In this document: positions 8,714-16,778 of the stretch, in pieces
How positions within the stretch are numbered: the stretch's first letter is position 1
Layout: each line of letters starts with the position of its first letter
Assembly: GCF_008120935.1 (NCBI RefSeq)
Contig: NZ_RDBO01000033.1
Coordinates: 226,735 to 288,750, forward strand
DNA length: 62,016 nucleotides
Direction: 5' to 3'
Source of the DNA: Streptomyces sp. sk2.1
GTDB taxonomy: Bacteria; Actinomycetota; Actinomycetes; Streptomycetales; Streptomycetaceae
Program-made: the position numbers and the translations under genes
The notes under the pieces: model-generated
Database searches by the model: none
Told to the model about the DNA's origin: nothing
Seen by the model: only the letters and a program-made list of their open reading frames with translations

Positions 8714-9900
8714 ATGAACACAACGCACATGTCACGAAGGGGTTCTGTGGGCACCGCCCTGGCGGGGGCCGGGGCGGTGGCCGTCACCGCGGCACTCCCC
8801 GGGCGCGGCCTCGCCGCCGCGCCCGCGCCGCTTCCGCCGCTGGACCCGGCCGCCCTGCGAGCGGCGACCTGGGACACTCGCCGTCGACCGCGGCCCAGTT
8901 ACGCGTGGGCGGGACGGCCGGACGCCGGTACGGCGCCTCGGGCGTGGCCGACATCAGGACGGGGCGACCGGTGGAAACGCGCGACAGGATCCGGATCGGC
9001 GGCATCACCGAGGTTTTCGTCGCCACCGTGGTGCTGCGACTCGTGGCGGAGGGCCGGGTCGCGTTGGACGCGCCGGTACGGGGCGTCCTGCCGGGACTGC
9101 TGCCGGCCCGGTTCTCCCCCGTCACCGTGGCGCACCTGCTGAACCACACCAGCGGGCTGCCCGACCACGTCGGCGTCCCGGAGCCGAAGACCGTGCAGGA
9201 GGTGCTCCGGCACCGCTTCGACCGCTGGACGCCGCGGGAGTGGGTGGCGACCGCGACGCACGGGCCGCTGAAGTTCGCCCCGGGCACCCGGCAGAAGTAC
9301 CGCGGCATCAACTACGTGCCGGCCGCGCTGATCATCGACGAGGTCACCGGCCGCCCGTACGGGGAAGCCGTCGCGGCCCGCGTCCTCGGCCCGCCGGGTC
9401 CGGCGCGCACCACGGTGCCCGGCGACGATCCGCGCGTCCGCGGACGGCATGTGCACGGCTATCCGGCGGAGGCCGACGGCCGGCTGCGGGACGTCACCGT
9501 GTACGACCAGAGCCCCTGCCGCGGCGAGGGCGACATGATCTCCACCACGAAGGACCTCGATCGGATGCTCGTCGCGCTGTTCTCCGGCGAACTGCTGCCG
9601 CCGGAGCTGCTGGAGCCGATGTTCACCCTGCCGCCCGAGGAGGTGCGCATGCTGGACGGCTCCCCCGCCCGCTACAGCACCGGGCTGCAACGGGCCACCG
9701 TCAGCGGCGTCGCCCTCTGGGGCAGGACCGGCGAGACGTACGGCTACAAGAACGCCGTGTTCTCCACCCGTGACCAGCGGCGCCGCTTCGTGCTCGCCCA
9801 CCATCCGACGGCCGTCCGCGGCGACGAGGAGGGCCGGGTGGCCGCCCGGGTCGCCGACCTGCTCTCCCGCGACCCGAGCACGGGGAGGCGGCCCGCCTGA
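8714..9900 (+). pseudogene. Frameshifted, catalytically degenerate serine hydrolase (class C beta-lactamase/DD-peptidase family)
   Basis: An ATG at 8714 opens a Tat-like signal peptide (MSRRGSVGTALAGAGAVAVTA) that continues to LDPAALRAAT in one frame. The hydrolase body then resumes in another frame (QLRVGGTAGRRYGASGVADIRTGRPV), so at least one frameshift lies near 8865-8900. The active site is also gone. The S-x-x-K box that normally reads like IGSVTKTF is IGGITEVF here. The Y-x-N region reads QKYRGINYV, and the usual H-x-G is WGRTGETYG. The rest (HLLNHTSGLPD, EVTGRPYGEAV, GDMISTTKDLDRML) is well kept to the stop. Losing all three motifs plus the frame argues for a decayed gene rather than a sequencing error alone. 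Confidence 0.8.
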
Positions 9901-9909
9901 GGCGTGCGT

Positions 9910-9933
9910 GCCCCCGTGAAGGGCTCCGGGGGC
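9910..9933 (+). terminator. Hairpin downstream of the serine hydrolase pseudogene
   Basis: GCCCCCG and CGGGGGC arms (7 bp, perfect, all G:C) around a 10-base loop, starting 10 bases after the stop. A plausible factor-independent terminator. Confidence 0.55.
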
Positions 9934-10002
9934 GGGAGAGGCGTGGAGGAGGGCGTGGATCACCGGGACGGGTCCGGCGGGTGACGGCAGCCGCCCGACT
10001 TG

Positions 10003-10026
10003 ATAGGCAAGTCGATGCTTGCCTAT
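10003..10026. promoter_or_regulatory. Perfect palindromic operator in front of the arsR-like gene
   Basis: ATAGGCAAG and its exact complement CTTGCCTAT flank a 6-base centre, ending 9 bases before the regulator ATG. A 9+6+9 symmetric site at this spot is what an ArsR-family dimer would use to repress its own operon. The two arms also overlap the only place for a core promoter and ribosome site. Confidence 0.65.
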
Positions 10027-10035
10027 GGTTCGGTC

Positions 10036-10329
10036 ATGGCGGACGATGTCTTCAAGGCACTGGCCGACCCCACCCGCCGGCTCATCCTCGACGAGCTGAC
10101 GGAGCGGAACGGCCAGACCCTGTTCGAGATTTGCTCACGGCTGGTCACCAAGCATGGTCTGGGGCTGTCCCGTCAGGCGATCAGTCAGCACCTGGCCGTA
10201 CTCGAATCCGCGGGCCTGGTCCTCTCCCGCCGCCAGGGCCGCTACAAGTTCCACGACCTGAACACCGAACCCCTCGAACACATCGTGGCCCGGTGGCTCG
10301 GGCCCGACACACCGGAGAGCACCACATGA
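10036..10329 (+). CDS. ArsR-family winged-helix transcriptional regulator
   Basis: A 97-residue protein opening MADDVFKALADPTRRLILDELTE, the classic ArsR first helices, with recognition helix SRQAISQHLAVLESAGLV (residues 48-65) and wing RRQGRYKFHDLN. It has no cysteine pair at the usual alpha-3 metal site, so it probably does not sense metal ions. The start was set at the second available ATG because the first would place the operator palindrome inside the coding region. The stop overlaps the following VOC gene as ATGA, so the pair is one transcript. Regulators of this type commonly control a single detoxification or signalling partner. Confidence 0.88.
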   Translation: MADDVFKALADPTRRLILDELTERNGQTLFEICSRLVTKHGLGLSRQAISQHLAVLESAGLVLSRRQGRYKFHDLNTEPLEHIVARWLGPDTPESTT

Positions 10330-10712
10330 GGATCCACATTTCCAGCGTCTTCGTCGACGACCAGGACAAGGCCCTGCGCTTCTACACCGACGTGCTGGGC
10401 TTCGTGAAGAAGCACGAGGTCCCCCTGGGCGAGGACCGCTGGCTGACCGTGGTCTCACCGGAGGACCCCGACGGGACCGAGCTGCTGCTGGAGCCCGACG
10501 GCCACCCCGCCGTGAAGCCGTACAAGACGGCCCTGGTGACGGACGGCATCCCGGCCGCCTCCTTCGCCGTGGACGACGTGCGGGCGGAGTTCGACCGGCT
10601 GCGCGGGCTCGGGGTGCGCTTCACCCAGGAACCGCTGAAAATGGGACCGGTCACCACTGCGGTTCTGGACGACACCTGCGGCAACCTGATCCAGATCGTG
10701 CACAGCGAATAG
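10326..10712 (+). CDS. VOC superfamily (glyoxalase/bleomycin-resistance fold) protein
   Basis: A 128-residue single VOC unit. The first beta-alpha-beta half begins MRIHISSVFVDDQDKALRFYTDVLGF, and the second half ends VLDDTCGNLIQIVHSE. Metal-ligand positions of the fold are plausibly His4, Glu near 56 (ELLLEPD) and the region near Asn/Gln in the last strand. Such proteins act as glyoxalases, ring-cleaving dioxygenases or drug-binding resistance proteins, and nothing here separates these. It is translationally coupled to the ArsR regulator, so expression should follow whatever that regulator senses. Confidence 0.85.
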   Translation: MRIHISSVFVDDQDKALRFYTDVLGFVKKHEVPLGEDRWLTVVSPEDPDGTELLLEPDGHPAVKPYKTALVTDGIPAASFAVDDVRAEFDRLRGLGVRFTQEPLKMGPVTTAVLDDTCGNLIQIVHSE

Positions 10713-11013
10713 GGCTTCCCGCGTGGAGGTGGCGGGGCCCCGTCAACATCCGGCCAGTCTCGCCGCCGGGCCGTTCTCGAACTGACGTCGGGAACAAGTG
10801 CGGGAAGCCGGGGCACGCCGCCCCGCAGCGGTGCACCCCGGGCCCGGCCTCGAACACACGGACCGGTCCGCCTACGCCGCCCCCGCCCGGCGGGCGGCAC
10901 ACGATGCAGGGCCGCTGGCCGAACTTCGTCCCGGCGTTCTCGACAGAGAACCTTCGCATCCTTACAGTCGCAAAATGTCACACATAGTGATCATTTGAGT
11001 GGGGGAAGGTGCC
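10713..11013. other. 301-bp intergenic region with a palindromic site
   Basis: No gene is supported here. It contains a 10-bp inverted repeat with a very long loop (10713-10722 and 10800-10809), too far apart for a convincing terminator. An imperfect palindrome lies at 10973-10996 (AAATGTCAC / GTGATCATTT, one bulged base), 18 bases before the next start and beside its GGGGGAAGG ribosome site. The second element is the better regulatory candidate. Confidence 0.45.
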
Positions 11014-11373
11014 ATGAAAAACCGGATCATGTCCGTCCTGGGTGCCGCTGTACTCGCCGCCGGATTCCTGGGGGTCGGCGCGCCATCGGCCGGCGCCGCG
11101 CCCGGAGGCTGCGCCCACGTCTCGTCGACCCATCGCCCGACCGTTCAGTACGGCAATACGGGAGTGGCGGTGAAACAGGCCCAGTGCCTGTCGAACATCT
11201 GGGGCGGCGTTCCCAAACTGGGCGTCGACGGCGCCTTCGGCAGCAAGACACGCGCCAAGATCAAGTGGATCCAGGGGTGCCACGGCCTGACCAAGGACGG
11301 AATCGTCGGCGCCAGGACCTGGAACGTCCTCTACCACCCCGCCCTCGACTGCTACGACCCCTACCCGGGATAG
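11014..11373 (+). CDS. Secreted peptidoglycan-binding domain protein
   Basis: A 119-residue exported protein. Residues 1-30 form a signal peptide (MKNRIMSVLGAAVLAAGFL, cleavage after SAGA). The rest is a single PG_binding_1-type domain, with repeat-like segments VQYGNTGVAVKQAQCLSN, LGVDGAFGSKTRAKIKWIQ and LTKDGIVGARTWNVLY. Four cysteines in the mature part could make two disulfides. It has no catalytic domain, so it would bind cell wall in the exterior without cutting it, or modulate a wall hydrolase. The ATG is chosen for its GGAAGG ribosome site. The gene is monocistronic, followed by a strong hairpin. Confidence 0.85.
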   Translation: MKNRIMSVLGAAVLAAGFLGVGAPSAGAAPGGCAHVSSTHRPTVQYGNTGVAVKQAQCLSNIWGGVPKLGVDGAFGSKTRAKIKWIQGCHGLTKDGIVGARTWNVLYHPALDCYDPYPG

Positions 11374-11387
11374 GACTTCGCCGGACG

Positions 11388-11428
11388 ACCGGGGCCCCGC
11401 CCGGACCGCTGTCGGGCGGGGCCCCGGT
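11388..11428. terminator. Strong bidirectional hairpin terminator
   Basis: A perfect 16-bp stem (ACCGGGGCCCCGCCCG and its complement) with a 9-base loop between the convergent peptidoglycan-binding and erythromycin-esterase-like genes. It should stop transcription from both sides. Confidence 0.88.
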
Positions 11429-11540
11429 CCGTCCCGCCTCCCGCACGCGCCGGAGGACCCCGAAGAGGAGTGCGTGCGGAACACCGGGAAAGGCGTGCGC
11501 GGAACACCCGTGCCGAACACGGCGACCCGGGTGTCAGGCC

Positions 11541-12743
11541 CTATCCCCGGGGTACGTCCTTGACGAACACGATGCCGTCGCTGCCCGCCAGGTGGGCCGG
11601 GTCGAACGGGGCGTAGCCGAACCAGGGGGACACGCGGGGCGCGGGCAGTGCGTCGCCGAGGGCGGCGGCCAGTCGCGCGGCGTCGACGACACAACGGTCC
11701 TCCGGGAGCGCGTACAGGAGCCCTTCGAGGGTGTCCGGCGGCGGCACGTCCACACCCCGGTGCCGGATCGTGCCGAGGGCCGTGGCCACGAAGGCGTACT
11801 CCTCGCCGAGCCGGGCGCCCGCCAGCGCTCCGGCGCTCCACCATTCCACCGGCCCCTCCCACATCCGCATCGAGCTCTTCTCCCGCTGGAGGTGGGAGTT
11901 CTGGGCGTGGACGAGCACCGGGCCCCGCTCGGCGAGGGCGAGGAGGTTGTGGGCCATCATCTGGTCCCGCAGGCCCACCAGCCGGGTCATGCGGGCCGGT
12001 GAGGTGTCGGCCATCCAGTGGTGGTAGCGCAGCAGACCGGTCGCGGTGCGCCCGTACAGCCGCAGCCGGTCCCCTTCGTCCTGCGGGACCGCCTCGATCA
12101 GGTGCGGTGCCTGCGCGTCGAGCAGTGTCACCAGGTCGTCGGCGATCAGCCGCAGCCGGTCGGCATCGGCCGACCGTCCCACGGAGCGCGACGGGTCCAT
12201 CATCGCGGCGGGCTCGGTCCACCGGTCGTCGGGGCCGAGCAGTCGGTCGAGCGTTTCCGCGGTGCAGGGGAGCAGGTCCGCGTCCACCCGGGCCGAGAGG
12301 TGGTCGTGCAGTGCGGTGAGGGTCCGCCGGGGGCTCTCGGCGGCGGTGATCTCCAGCGGGCCGTCGAAACCGGCGAAGCGGACCTGATCGGAGGCGGGCC
12401 GGCCGTCGTTGTGGTCGCGCATCCAGCGCACGAGCTCGCGGTTGCCCGCGTGGGCGCCCCAGCCGTGGCTGAATCCGTGCTCCATGACCTCGTCGAGCGC
12501 GCCCGCGCCCGAGGTGACGTACTCGTCCACGACCAGGCCCCTCATGCAGTCGCTCTCGACCGTGATCGTCCGGTAGCCCTCCTGCTCGACCAGTTGCCGG
12601 AAGAGCTCGTTGCGCAGACCCAGCAGGGTGTCCTCGCCGTGGGTGGGCTCGCCCAGGGCGAGCATCCGGGGCCGGTTCGGGAGCAGCCCCATGACGGCGG
12701 CGGCCTCGACGGCATGGACGGTTTCCTTGATGTCGGTTGCCAT
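11541..12743 (-). CDS. Erythromycin esterase family protein
   Basis: A 400-residue protein of the Ere/TiaE-like family. Matching segments are LALGEPTHGEDTLLGLRNELFRQL (residues 30-55, with the family His and Glu), RTITVESDCMRGL, FSHGWGAHAGNRELVRWMRDHN near 95, and VLVHAQNSHLQREKSSM near 290, which holds a second conserved His. Ere proteins hydrolyse macrolide lactones. Many relatives in Streptomyces have no proven substrate, so antibiotic resistance is only a possibility. It is transcribed away from a MerR-type regulator 58 bp off, a pairing that suggests ligand-dependent activation of this gene. Confidence 0.82.
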   Translation of the reverse strand: MATDIKETVHAVEAAAVMGLLPNRPRMLALGEPTHGEDTLLGLRNELFRQLVEQEGYRTITVESDCMRGLVVDEYVTSGAGALDEVMEHGFSHGWGAHAGNRELVRWMRDHNDGRPASDQVRFAGFDGPLEITAAESPRRTLTALHDHLSARVDADLLPCTAETLDRLLGPDDRWTEPAAMMDPSRSVGRSADADRLRLIADDLVTLLDAQAPHLIEAVPQDEGDRLRLYGRTATGLLRYHHWMADTSPARMTRLVGLRDQMMAHNLLALAERGPVLVHAQNSHLQREKSSMRMWEGPVEWWSAGALAGARLGEEYAFVATALGTIRHRGVDVPPPDTLEGLLYALPEDRCVVDAARLAAALGDALPAPRVSPWFGYAPFDPAHLAGSDGIVFVKDVPRG

Positions 12744-12801
12744 GCCCTGAACGGTATCGTTGAACCTTCGATTGAAACTTTTACGCGATACAGGCGGTTC
12801 G

Positions 12802-13536
12802 ATGGGACGAAAGCTTCAAAGTCGTGAACGCCTCCGGCCGATCGACCTGGCGCGCGGGCACGGTCTGTCGACGCAGGCCGTCAGGAACTACGAGGAGGCC
12901 GGCATCCTTCCGGCCGCCGACCGCACACCGCACGGTTACCGCACCTACGCCCCGCTGCACGCGCGGGCCCTGCGCACGTTCCTCGCCCTGGTGCCCGGCC
13001 ACGGCCACCGGACGGCGACGTCGATCATGCGGGCCGTGAACCGGGGCGAGGCCGACGAGGCGTTCCGTCTCATCGACGAGAGCCATGCCCAACTGCTCGA
13101 CGACCGGCGGACGCTCCGAGCCGTGGAGAACGCCCTGCGCGACCTGACGTCCGCCCCCGGGCCCGAACCCGGCACCACGGCGCCCCGATCCGGCGGCATG
13201 TTCGTCGGGGCGCTGGCGGGGCGGCTCGGAATCCGGCCCGCGACGCTGCGCAAGTGGGAACACGCCGGGCTGCTGCACCCGCGCCGCGACCCGCTGACCG
13301 GGTACCGCGTCTACGACGAGGCCGACGTGCGGGATGCCCTGATGGCCCATCAACTCAGGCGGGGCGGCTACCTGTTGGAGCAGATCGCCCCACTGATCGC
13401 CCGGGTGCGGTCGGCGGGCGGACCGGGGCCCCTGGAGGCCACCCTGCGCGACTGGCACGACCGGGTTTCCGCGCGCGGACGGGCGATGCTGGCCGGGGCC
13501 GCCGAGCTGGAGGCGTACCTCCACGAGCACGACTGA
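12802..13536 (+). CDS. MerR-family regulator with two helix-turn-helix domains (TioE-like)
   Basis: A 244-residue protein with two MerR-type DNA-binding units. The first (residues 12-60) reads IDLARGHGLSTQAVRNYEEAGILPAADR..GYRTY. The second (about 133-180) reads GALAGRLGIRPATLRKWEHAGLLHPRRD..GYRVYDEADV. Each has the helix-turn-helix, the Y/W-E-x-A-G-[IL]-L-x-P turn and the wing. A helical linker separates them. The start is the ATG at 12802. The divergent spacer holds two TTGAA repeats and a GTATCG...CGATAC inverted repeat (12754-12759 and 12786-12791) that could be its target. It probably controls the erythromycin-esterase-like gene. The duplicated domain could allow binding as a monomer. 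Confidence 0.82.
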   Translation: MGRKLQSRERLRPIDLARGHGLSTQAVRNYEEAGILPAADRTPHGYRTYAPLHARALRTFLALVPGHGHRTATSIMRAVNRGEADEAFRLIDESHAQLLDDRRTLRAVENALRDLTSAPGPEPGTTAPRSGGMFVGALAGRLGIRPATLRKWEHAGLLHPRRDPLTGYRVYDEADVRDALMAHQLRRGGYLLEQIAPLIARVRSAGGPGPLEATLRDWHDRVSARGRAMLAGAAELEAYLHEHD

Positions 13537-13596
13537 GGCCCCTGCCGCCCGCCGGGGACGGCGAGCCCCGACCGCCCGTCCGCCGGTCGCGCGGGG

Positions 13597-13806
13597 TCAT
13601 TCGGTGGCGGCCGCGAGGGACCGGGGACGCAGGTCGGTCCAGTTGGTCCCGACGAAGTCCAGGCACGCCTCCCGGGTGTTCTCGCCGAGGGCGACCGTCC
13701 ATCCTCCGGGAACCTCGGCGAAGGACGGCCAGAGCGAGTGCTGCCCCTCGTCGTTCACCAGGACCAGGAAGCGGCCTTCGGGGTCGTCGAACGGGTTGGT
13801 GCTCAT
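13597..13806 (-). CDS. cchK: MbtH-like protein of the siderophore cluster
   Basis: A 69-residue member of the small MbtH family: [20 protein letters not shown] followed by [13 protein letters not shown] and [19 protein letters not shown]. The conserved tryptophans and the NPFD start are intact. MbtH proteins bind NRPS adenylation domains and are needed for their folding or activity, so this one should serve CchH. The start at MSTNPFDD is supported by GAGGAGGGA just upstream. It is transcribed divergently from the esterase gene, with an iron box between them. The position matches SCO0489 at the end of the coelichelin cluster of S. coelicolor. Confidence 0.93.
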   Translation of the reverse strand: MSTNPFDDPEGRFLVLVNDEGQHSLWPSFAEVPGGWTVALGENTREACLDFVGTNWTDLRPRSLAAATE

Positions 13807-13904
13807 GCGTCGGTCCCTCCTCGGGGTGAACACACCGGCGACGAAACCCTGATGACCGCCCGTCAGTCCGGCGTACCGGAGCCCCGCACCGGGAAGAAGG
13901 TGAA

Positions 13905-13923
13905 TTAGGTTAGGCTCACCTAA
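13905..13923. promoter_or_regulatory. Iron box (DmdR/IdeR-type operator) between cchK and cchJ
   Basis: TTAGGTTAGGCTCACCTAA, a full match to the actinobacterial iron-box consensus as I know it. It is placed about 100 bp from the cchK start and about 50 bp from the cchJ start. It implies repression of both genes when iron is plentiful. Confidence 0.92.
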
Positions 13924-13971
13924 TGCATGACGAGCCTAGTCGCTCCCCCTCCCCCTCACAAGGAGACGTTC

Positions 13972-15063
13972 ATGCACATGGCGGAGGAAGCCCTCGCCGC
14001 GTTCGGACCGCCCGGTGAACCGGGCACCGACGCGTTCTGGGCGGCGGCGCGGACGCCCGTTCCGATGCCCGCCGACGACGGTGGCTGGCCGACCCTGTTC
14101 CTGTGGCGCGGCTCCCGGGCCGTCATCGAGTTCGAGAGCTGGTCCCCACCGGTCCCCCTGCGCCGGTGGGGCGCCACGGACTGCTGGTACGCCCTGGTGC
14201 GCATGCCGGCGCGGCTGCGGGTGACCTACCGGATCCTCTCGGACGGCGCGGCACACGCCGATCCGTTCAACCCGGTCGGTGCCGGCGGCGACCGGTCCAT
14301 CGCCGCGACCCCGGACGCCCCGGCCCAGCCGCACTGGCCCCCGATCGGCGCCGACGACGTCCTGCCGCTCCCCCGCACCCGGCTCCGCTGGGCGGGCGGG
14401 CGGCTCGGCGGGCGGCGACGCACCGTGCGCGTCCATCCGGTGGGCGGCGGCGGTCCGGTGGTCCTGCTGCTCGACGGGGACGACTGGCTGTACCTGCACC
14501 CGGCCATGACCGCCTTCGAATCGGCCGTCGCCGCCGGTGACATGCCTCCCGTCACCCTGGTCTTCCTTCCGGCCGGGGACCGGCAGGCCGAGTTCGGGTG
14601 CCGGCCCGAACTGTGGGAGGCGGTCCGGGACGAACTGCTGCCGCTGGTCGCGGAGTCCGGCGTACCGGCCGATCCGGACCGGCTGGTGGTCGCCGGGCAG
14701 AGCCTGGGCGGACTGGGCGCGCTGTACGCGGCGCTGGAGTTCCCGGACCTGGTCTCGCGCGTCGCCTGCCAGTCGGCCTCCTTCTGGTGGACGCCCGGCG
14801 CCGCTGACCTGGCGGACCCCCTGGGCGGCCCGGTCGGGGGCACCGTCGCCGCGCGTCTGCGGCGGGACCCCGACCTGTCCGGGCTGCGGTGCGCGTTCGA
14901 CGTGGGGGAGCACGAGACGCGGATGCTGCCCCACTGCGAGCTGACCGAGACCCTGACCGAACGGGCCGGTGCGACCGTACGGGTCTCCCGGTCGGCCTCG
15001 GGGCACGACCGGGCCGGCTGGCGGCACGCCCTGCTCAGGGATGTCGCCTGGGCGCTGGCCTGA
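13972..15063 (+). CDS. cchJ: Siderophore-cluster esterase (enterochelin-esterase-like)
   Basis: A 363-residue alpha/beta-hydrolase of the enterochelin esterase (Fes/IroD) type. The nucleophile elbow is GQSLGGLGAL (Ser near residue 245), and the catalytic His lies in SGHDRAGWRHAL near the C-terminus, with an acidic partner in FDVGEHE. The N-terminal half is the beta-rich domain of Fes proteins. An AAGGAGA ribosome site supports the ATG. In coelichelin biosynthesis the corresponding CchJ is reported to be needed for assembly, which fits the absence of a thioesterase domain on the NRPS. It may alternatively release iron by cleaving the imported siderophore. Both are inferences from relatives. 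Confidence 0.88.
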   Translation: MHMAEEALAAFGPPGEPGTDAFWAAARTPVPMPADDGGWPTLFLWRGSRAVIEFESWSPPVPLRRWGATDCWYALVRMPARLRVTYRILSDGAAHADPFNPVGAGGDRSIAATPDAPAQPHWPPIGADDVLPLPRTRLRWAGGRLGGRRRTVRVHPVGGGGPVVLLLDGDDWLYLHPAMTAFESAVAAGDMPPVTLVFLPAGDRQAEFGCRPELWEAVRDELLPLVAESGVPADPDRLVVAGQSLGGLGALYAALEFPDLVSRVACQSASFWWTPGAADLADPLGGPVGGTVAARLRRDPDLSGLRCAFDVGEHETRMLPHCELTETLTERAGATVRVSRSASGHDRAGWRHALLRDVAWALA

Positions 15064-15091
15064 ACCGGCCGGGCGCGCCGTCCCGGTCGCC

Positions 15092-16777
15092 TCAGCGGGC
15101 CACCGCCAGGCAGTACTCCTCGTTGCCGGCGAGGAGGTTGCGATGGGTGTCCTCGGCGGTGATGACGCCGTCGTCCAGGACGAGAACCCGGTCGGCGGCG
15201 TCCAGGAGGGCCGGGCTGCTGGTGAGCACGACCGTGGTGCGGCCTCGGCGCAGCTTCGCGATGTTGCGCGCGATGAGCTGCTCGGTCACCGCGTCGACGG
15301 CGGTCGTCGGGTCGTGCAGGACCAGCACCTCGGCGTCCGCGGCCAGGGCGCGGGCCAGGGACAGCCGCTGGCGCTGCCCCCCGGAGAGGTTCGCCCCGCG
15401 GTCGCGGACCTCGTGGTCGAGCCCCTCGCGGTGGAGGGCGACGACATCGGTCAGCATGGACGCCTCGACGGCCTCGGGAACCATCCGGCCGGTGCCCGAC
15501 GGGTCGATGTTCGTGCGGAGGGTGCCCGCGAAGATCTCCCCGTCGTACGGATTCACCAGCATGTGCTCGCGGACCGCCTCGACCGACAGTTCCGCGAGCG
15601 CCTGTCCGCCGAGCCGCACCGCTCCCCCGTACGCCTCGGGCGGCACGTTCACCGCGAGGACCGAGGCGAGGTCGGCCGCCTCGCGCGGCCGGTAGGCGGT
15701 GACCGCCACGAACGCACCGGCCTCCACCTCGAACTCCAGCCCGCGCAGGGTCCCGTACCGGACCCGGTCGACCGTCAGGCCGCCGCCCTCCGCCGGGCAT
15801 CGCGGCCCCGGGGCCGTCACCGGCGGGGCGTCGAGCACCAGCGCCATCCGCTGGGCCGAGGCCCGCGCGATCATCACGTACTTGGGCATCTCCGAGAACA
15901 TCTTCAGCGGTTCGATGATGAACTGCGCGAGGCCCACGGCCATGACCAGCTCCCCGATGGTGATCCGGCCGCCGAACGCCAGCCAGCCGGCCGTCAGCGA
16001 CACGGCGGCGGCGAGCACCGCGTTGAGGGCCAGCGCGGTGCCCTCGTACGTGCCGTTCACCTTGGCGACGGTGATCGCCTGGCGCCGCGCGTCCGTGCTG
16101 ACCCTCCGATAGGCCCCGAACGCCGCGTGGTTGCCGCCGAAGCCGTGCAGCGGGCGCAGGCCGACGATCAGGTCGGCGACCTTGGCGCCCGCCCGCGCCA
16201 CCCGGGCCTGCTGTTCGCGGGTACTGGCCCCGATCCGCCTGGACAGCACGGCCAGGACCGACAGGATCGCGACGGTCCCCACGATCACCAGCAGGCCGAG
16301 CCGGACATCGGCCAGTCCCAGCGCGAGTGCCGCGACCACCACCGCGACCAGGGAGCTGACCAGCAGCGGCACCACCTCGATGATGTCGGCGGTCTGGTCG
16401 GCGTCCTCGGTGGCGATGGTCAGCACCTCGCCGGACTTCAGGTCCGTGTCCCCGGCCACCGGCTGGAGCACCCGGGCGGCCACCCGCACCCGCCACCGGT
16501 GCGCCTCGGTCGTGTTGGCCTTCTGCAGGACGCGCATCCCGAACCGCCACGACAGCGACACCGTCGTGATGATCACGGCCAGTGCCCCGATCGACAGGCC
16601 GAGCGCGGCCGGACCGCGGTCCCGCATGGTGTGCTCGACGATCAGGCCGAGCGCGATGGGGAAGGCGGTCTCCCCCGCCTGGTACAGGCCCATGAGGACG
16701 GTGCCCCGGACCATGGCACCGATGTTGCGGCGCAGCGCGGTCCGCAGGATGTCCGCTCCCGGCCGGGGGTTTCGCAT
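15092..16777 (-). CDS. cchI: ABC exporter half-transporter with degenerate nucleotide-binding site (contributes LSGGQ)
   Basis: A 561-residue fused membrane-plus-ATPase protein. Six membrane segments occupy roughly residues 15-310. In the ATPase domain the Walker A loop is gone: where GxxGxGKS is expected the sequence is VTAYRPREAADL. The Q-loop has N, Walker B is LVLHDPTT (Asp to His, no catalytic Glu), and the H-loop reads LTSSPAL. The signature LSGGQRQR is perfect. It therefore cannot bind ATP by itself, but it can supply the signature to the partner encoded on the other side of cchH. The start is the ATG one base after the cchH stop; an ATG at 16792 is possible. Its likely role is export of the apo-siderophore. 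Confidence 0.88.
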   Translation of the reverse strand: MRNPRPGADILRTALRRNIGAMVRGTVLMGLYQAGETAFPIALGLIVEHTMRDRGPAALGLSIGALAVIITTVSLSWRFGMRVLQKANTTEAHRWRVRVAARVLQPVAGDTDLKSGEVLTIATEDADQTADIIEVVPLLVSSLVAVVVAALALGLADVRLGLLVIVGTVAILSVLAVLSRRIGASTREQQARVARAGAKVADLIVGLRPLHGFGGNHAAFGAYRRVSTDARRQAITVAKVNGTYEGTALALNAVLAAAVSLTAGWLAFGGRITIGELVMAVGLAQFIIEPLKMFSEMPKYVMIARASAQRMALVLDAPPVTAPGPRCPAEGGGLTVDRVRYGTLRGLEFEVEAGAFVAVTAYRPREAADLASVLAVNVPPEAYGGAVRLGGQALAELSVEAVREHMLVNPYDGEIFAGTLRTNIDPSGTGRMVPEAVEASMLTDVVALHREGLDHEVRDRGANLSGGQRQRLSLARALAADAEVLVLHDPTTAVDAVTEQLIARNIAKLRRGRTTVVLTSSPALLDAADRVLVLDDGVITAEDTHRNLLAGNEEYCLAVAR

Positions 16778-16778
16778 G

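Noticed and set aside
10713..10809. 10-bp inverted repeat GGCTTCCCGC / GCGGGAAGCC after the VOC gene
   Set aside because: The arms are 77 bases apart with no supporting inner stem, so it is unlikely to be a terminator.
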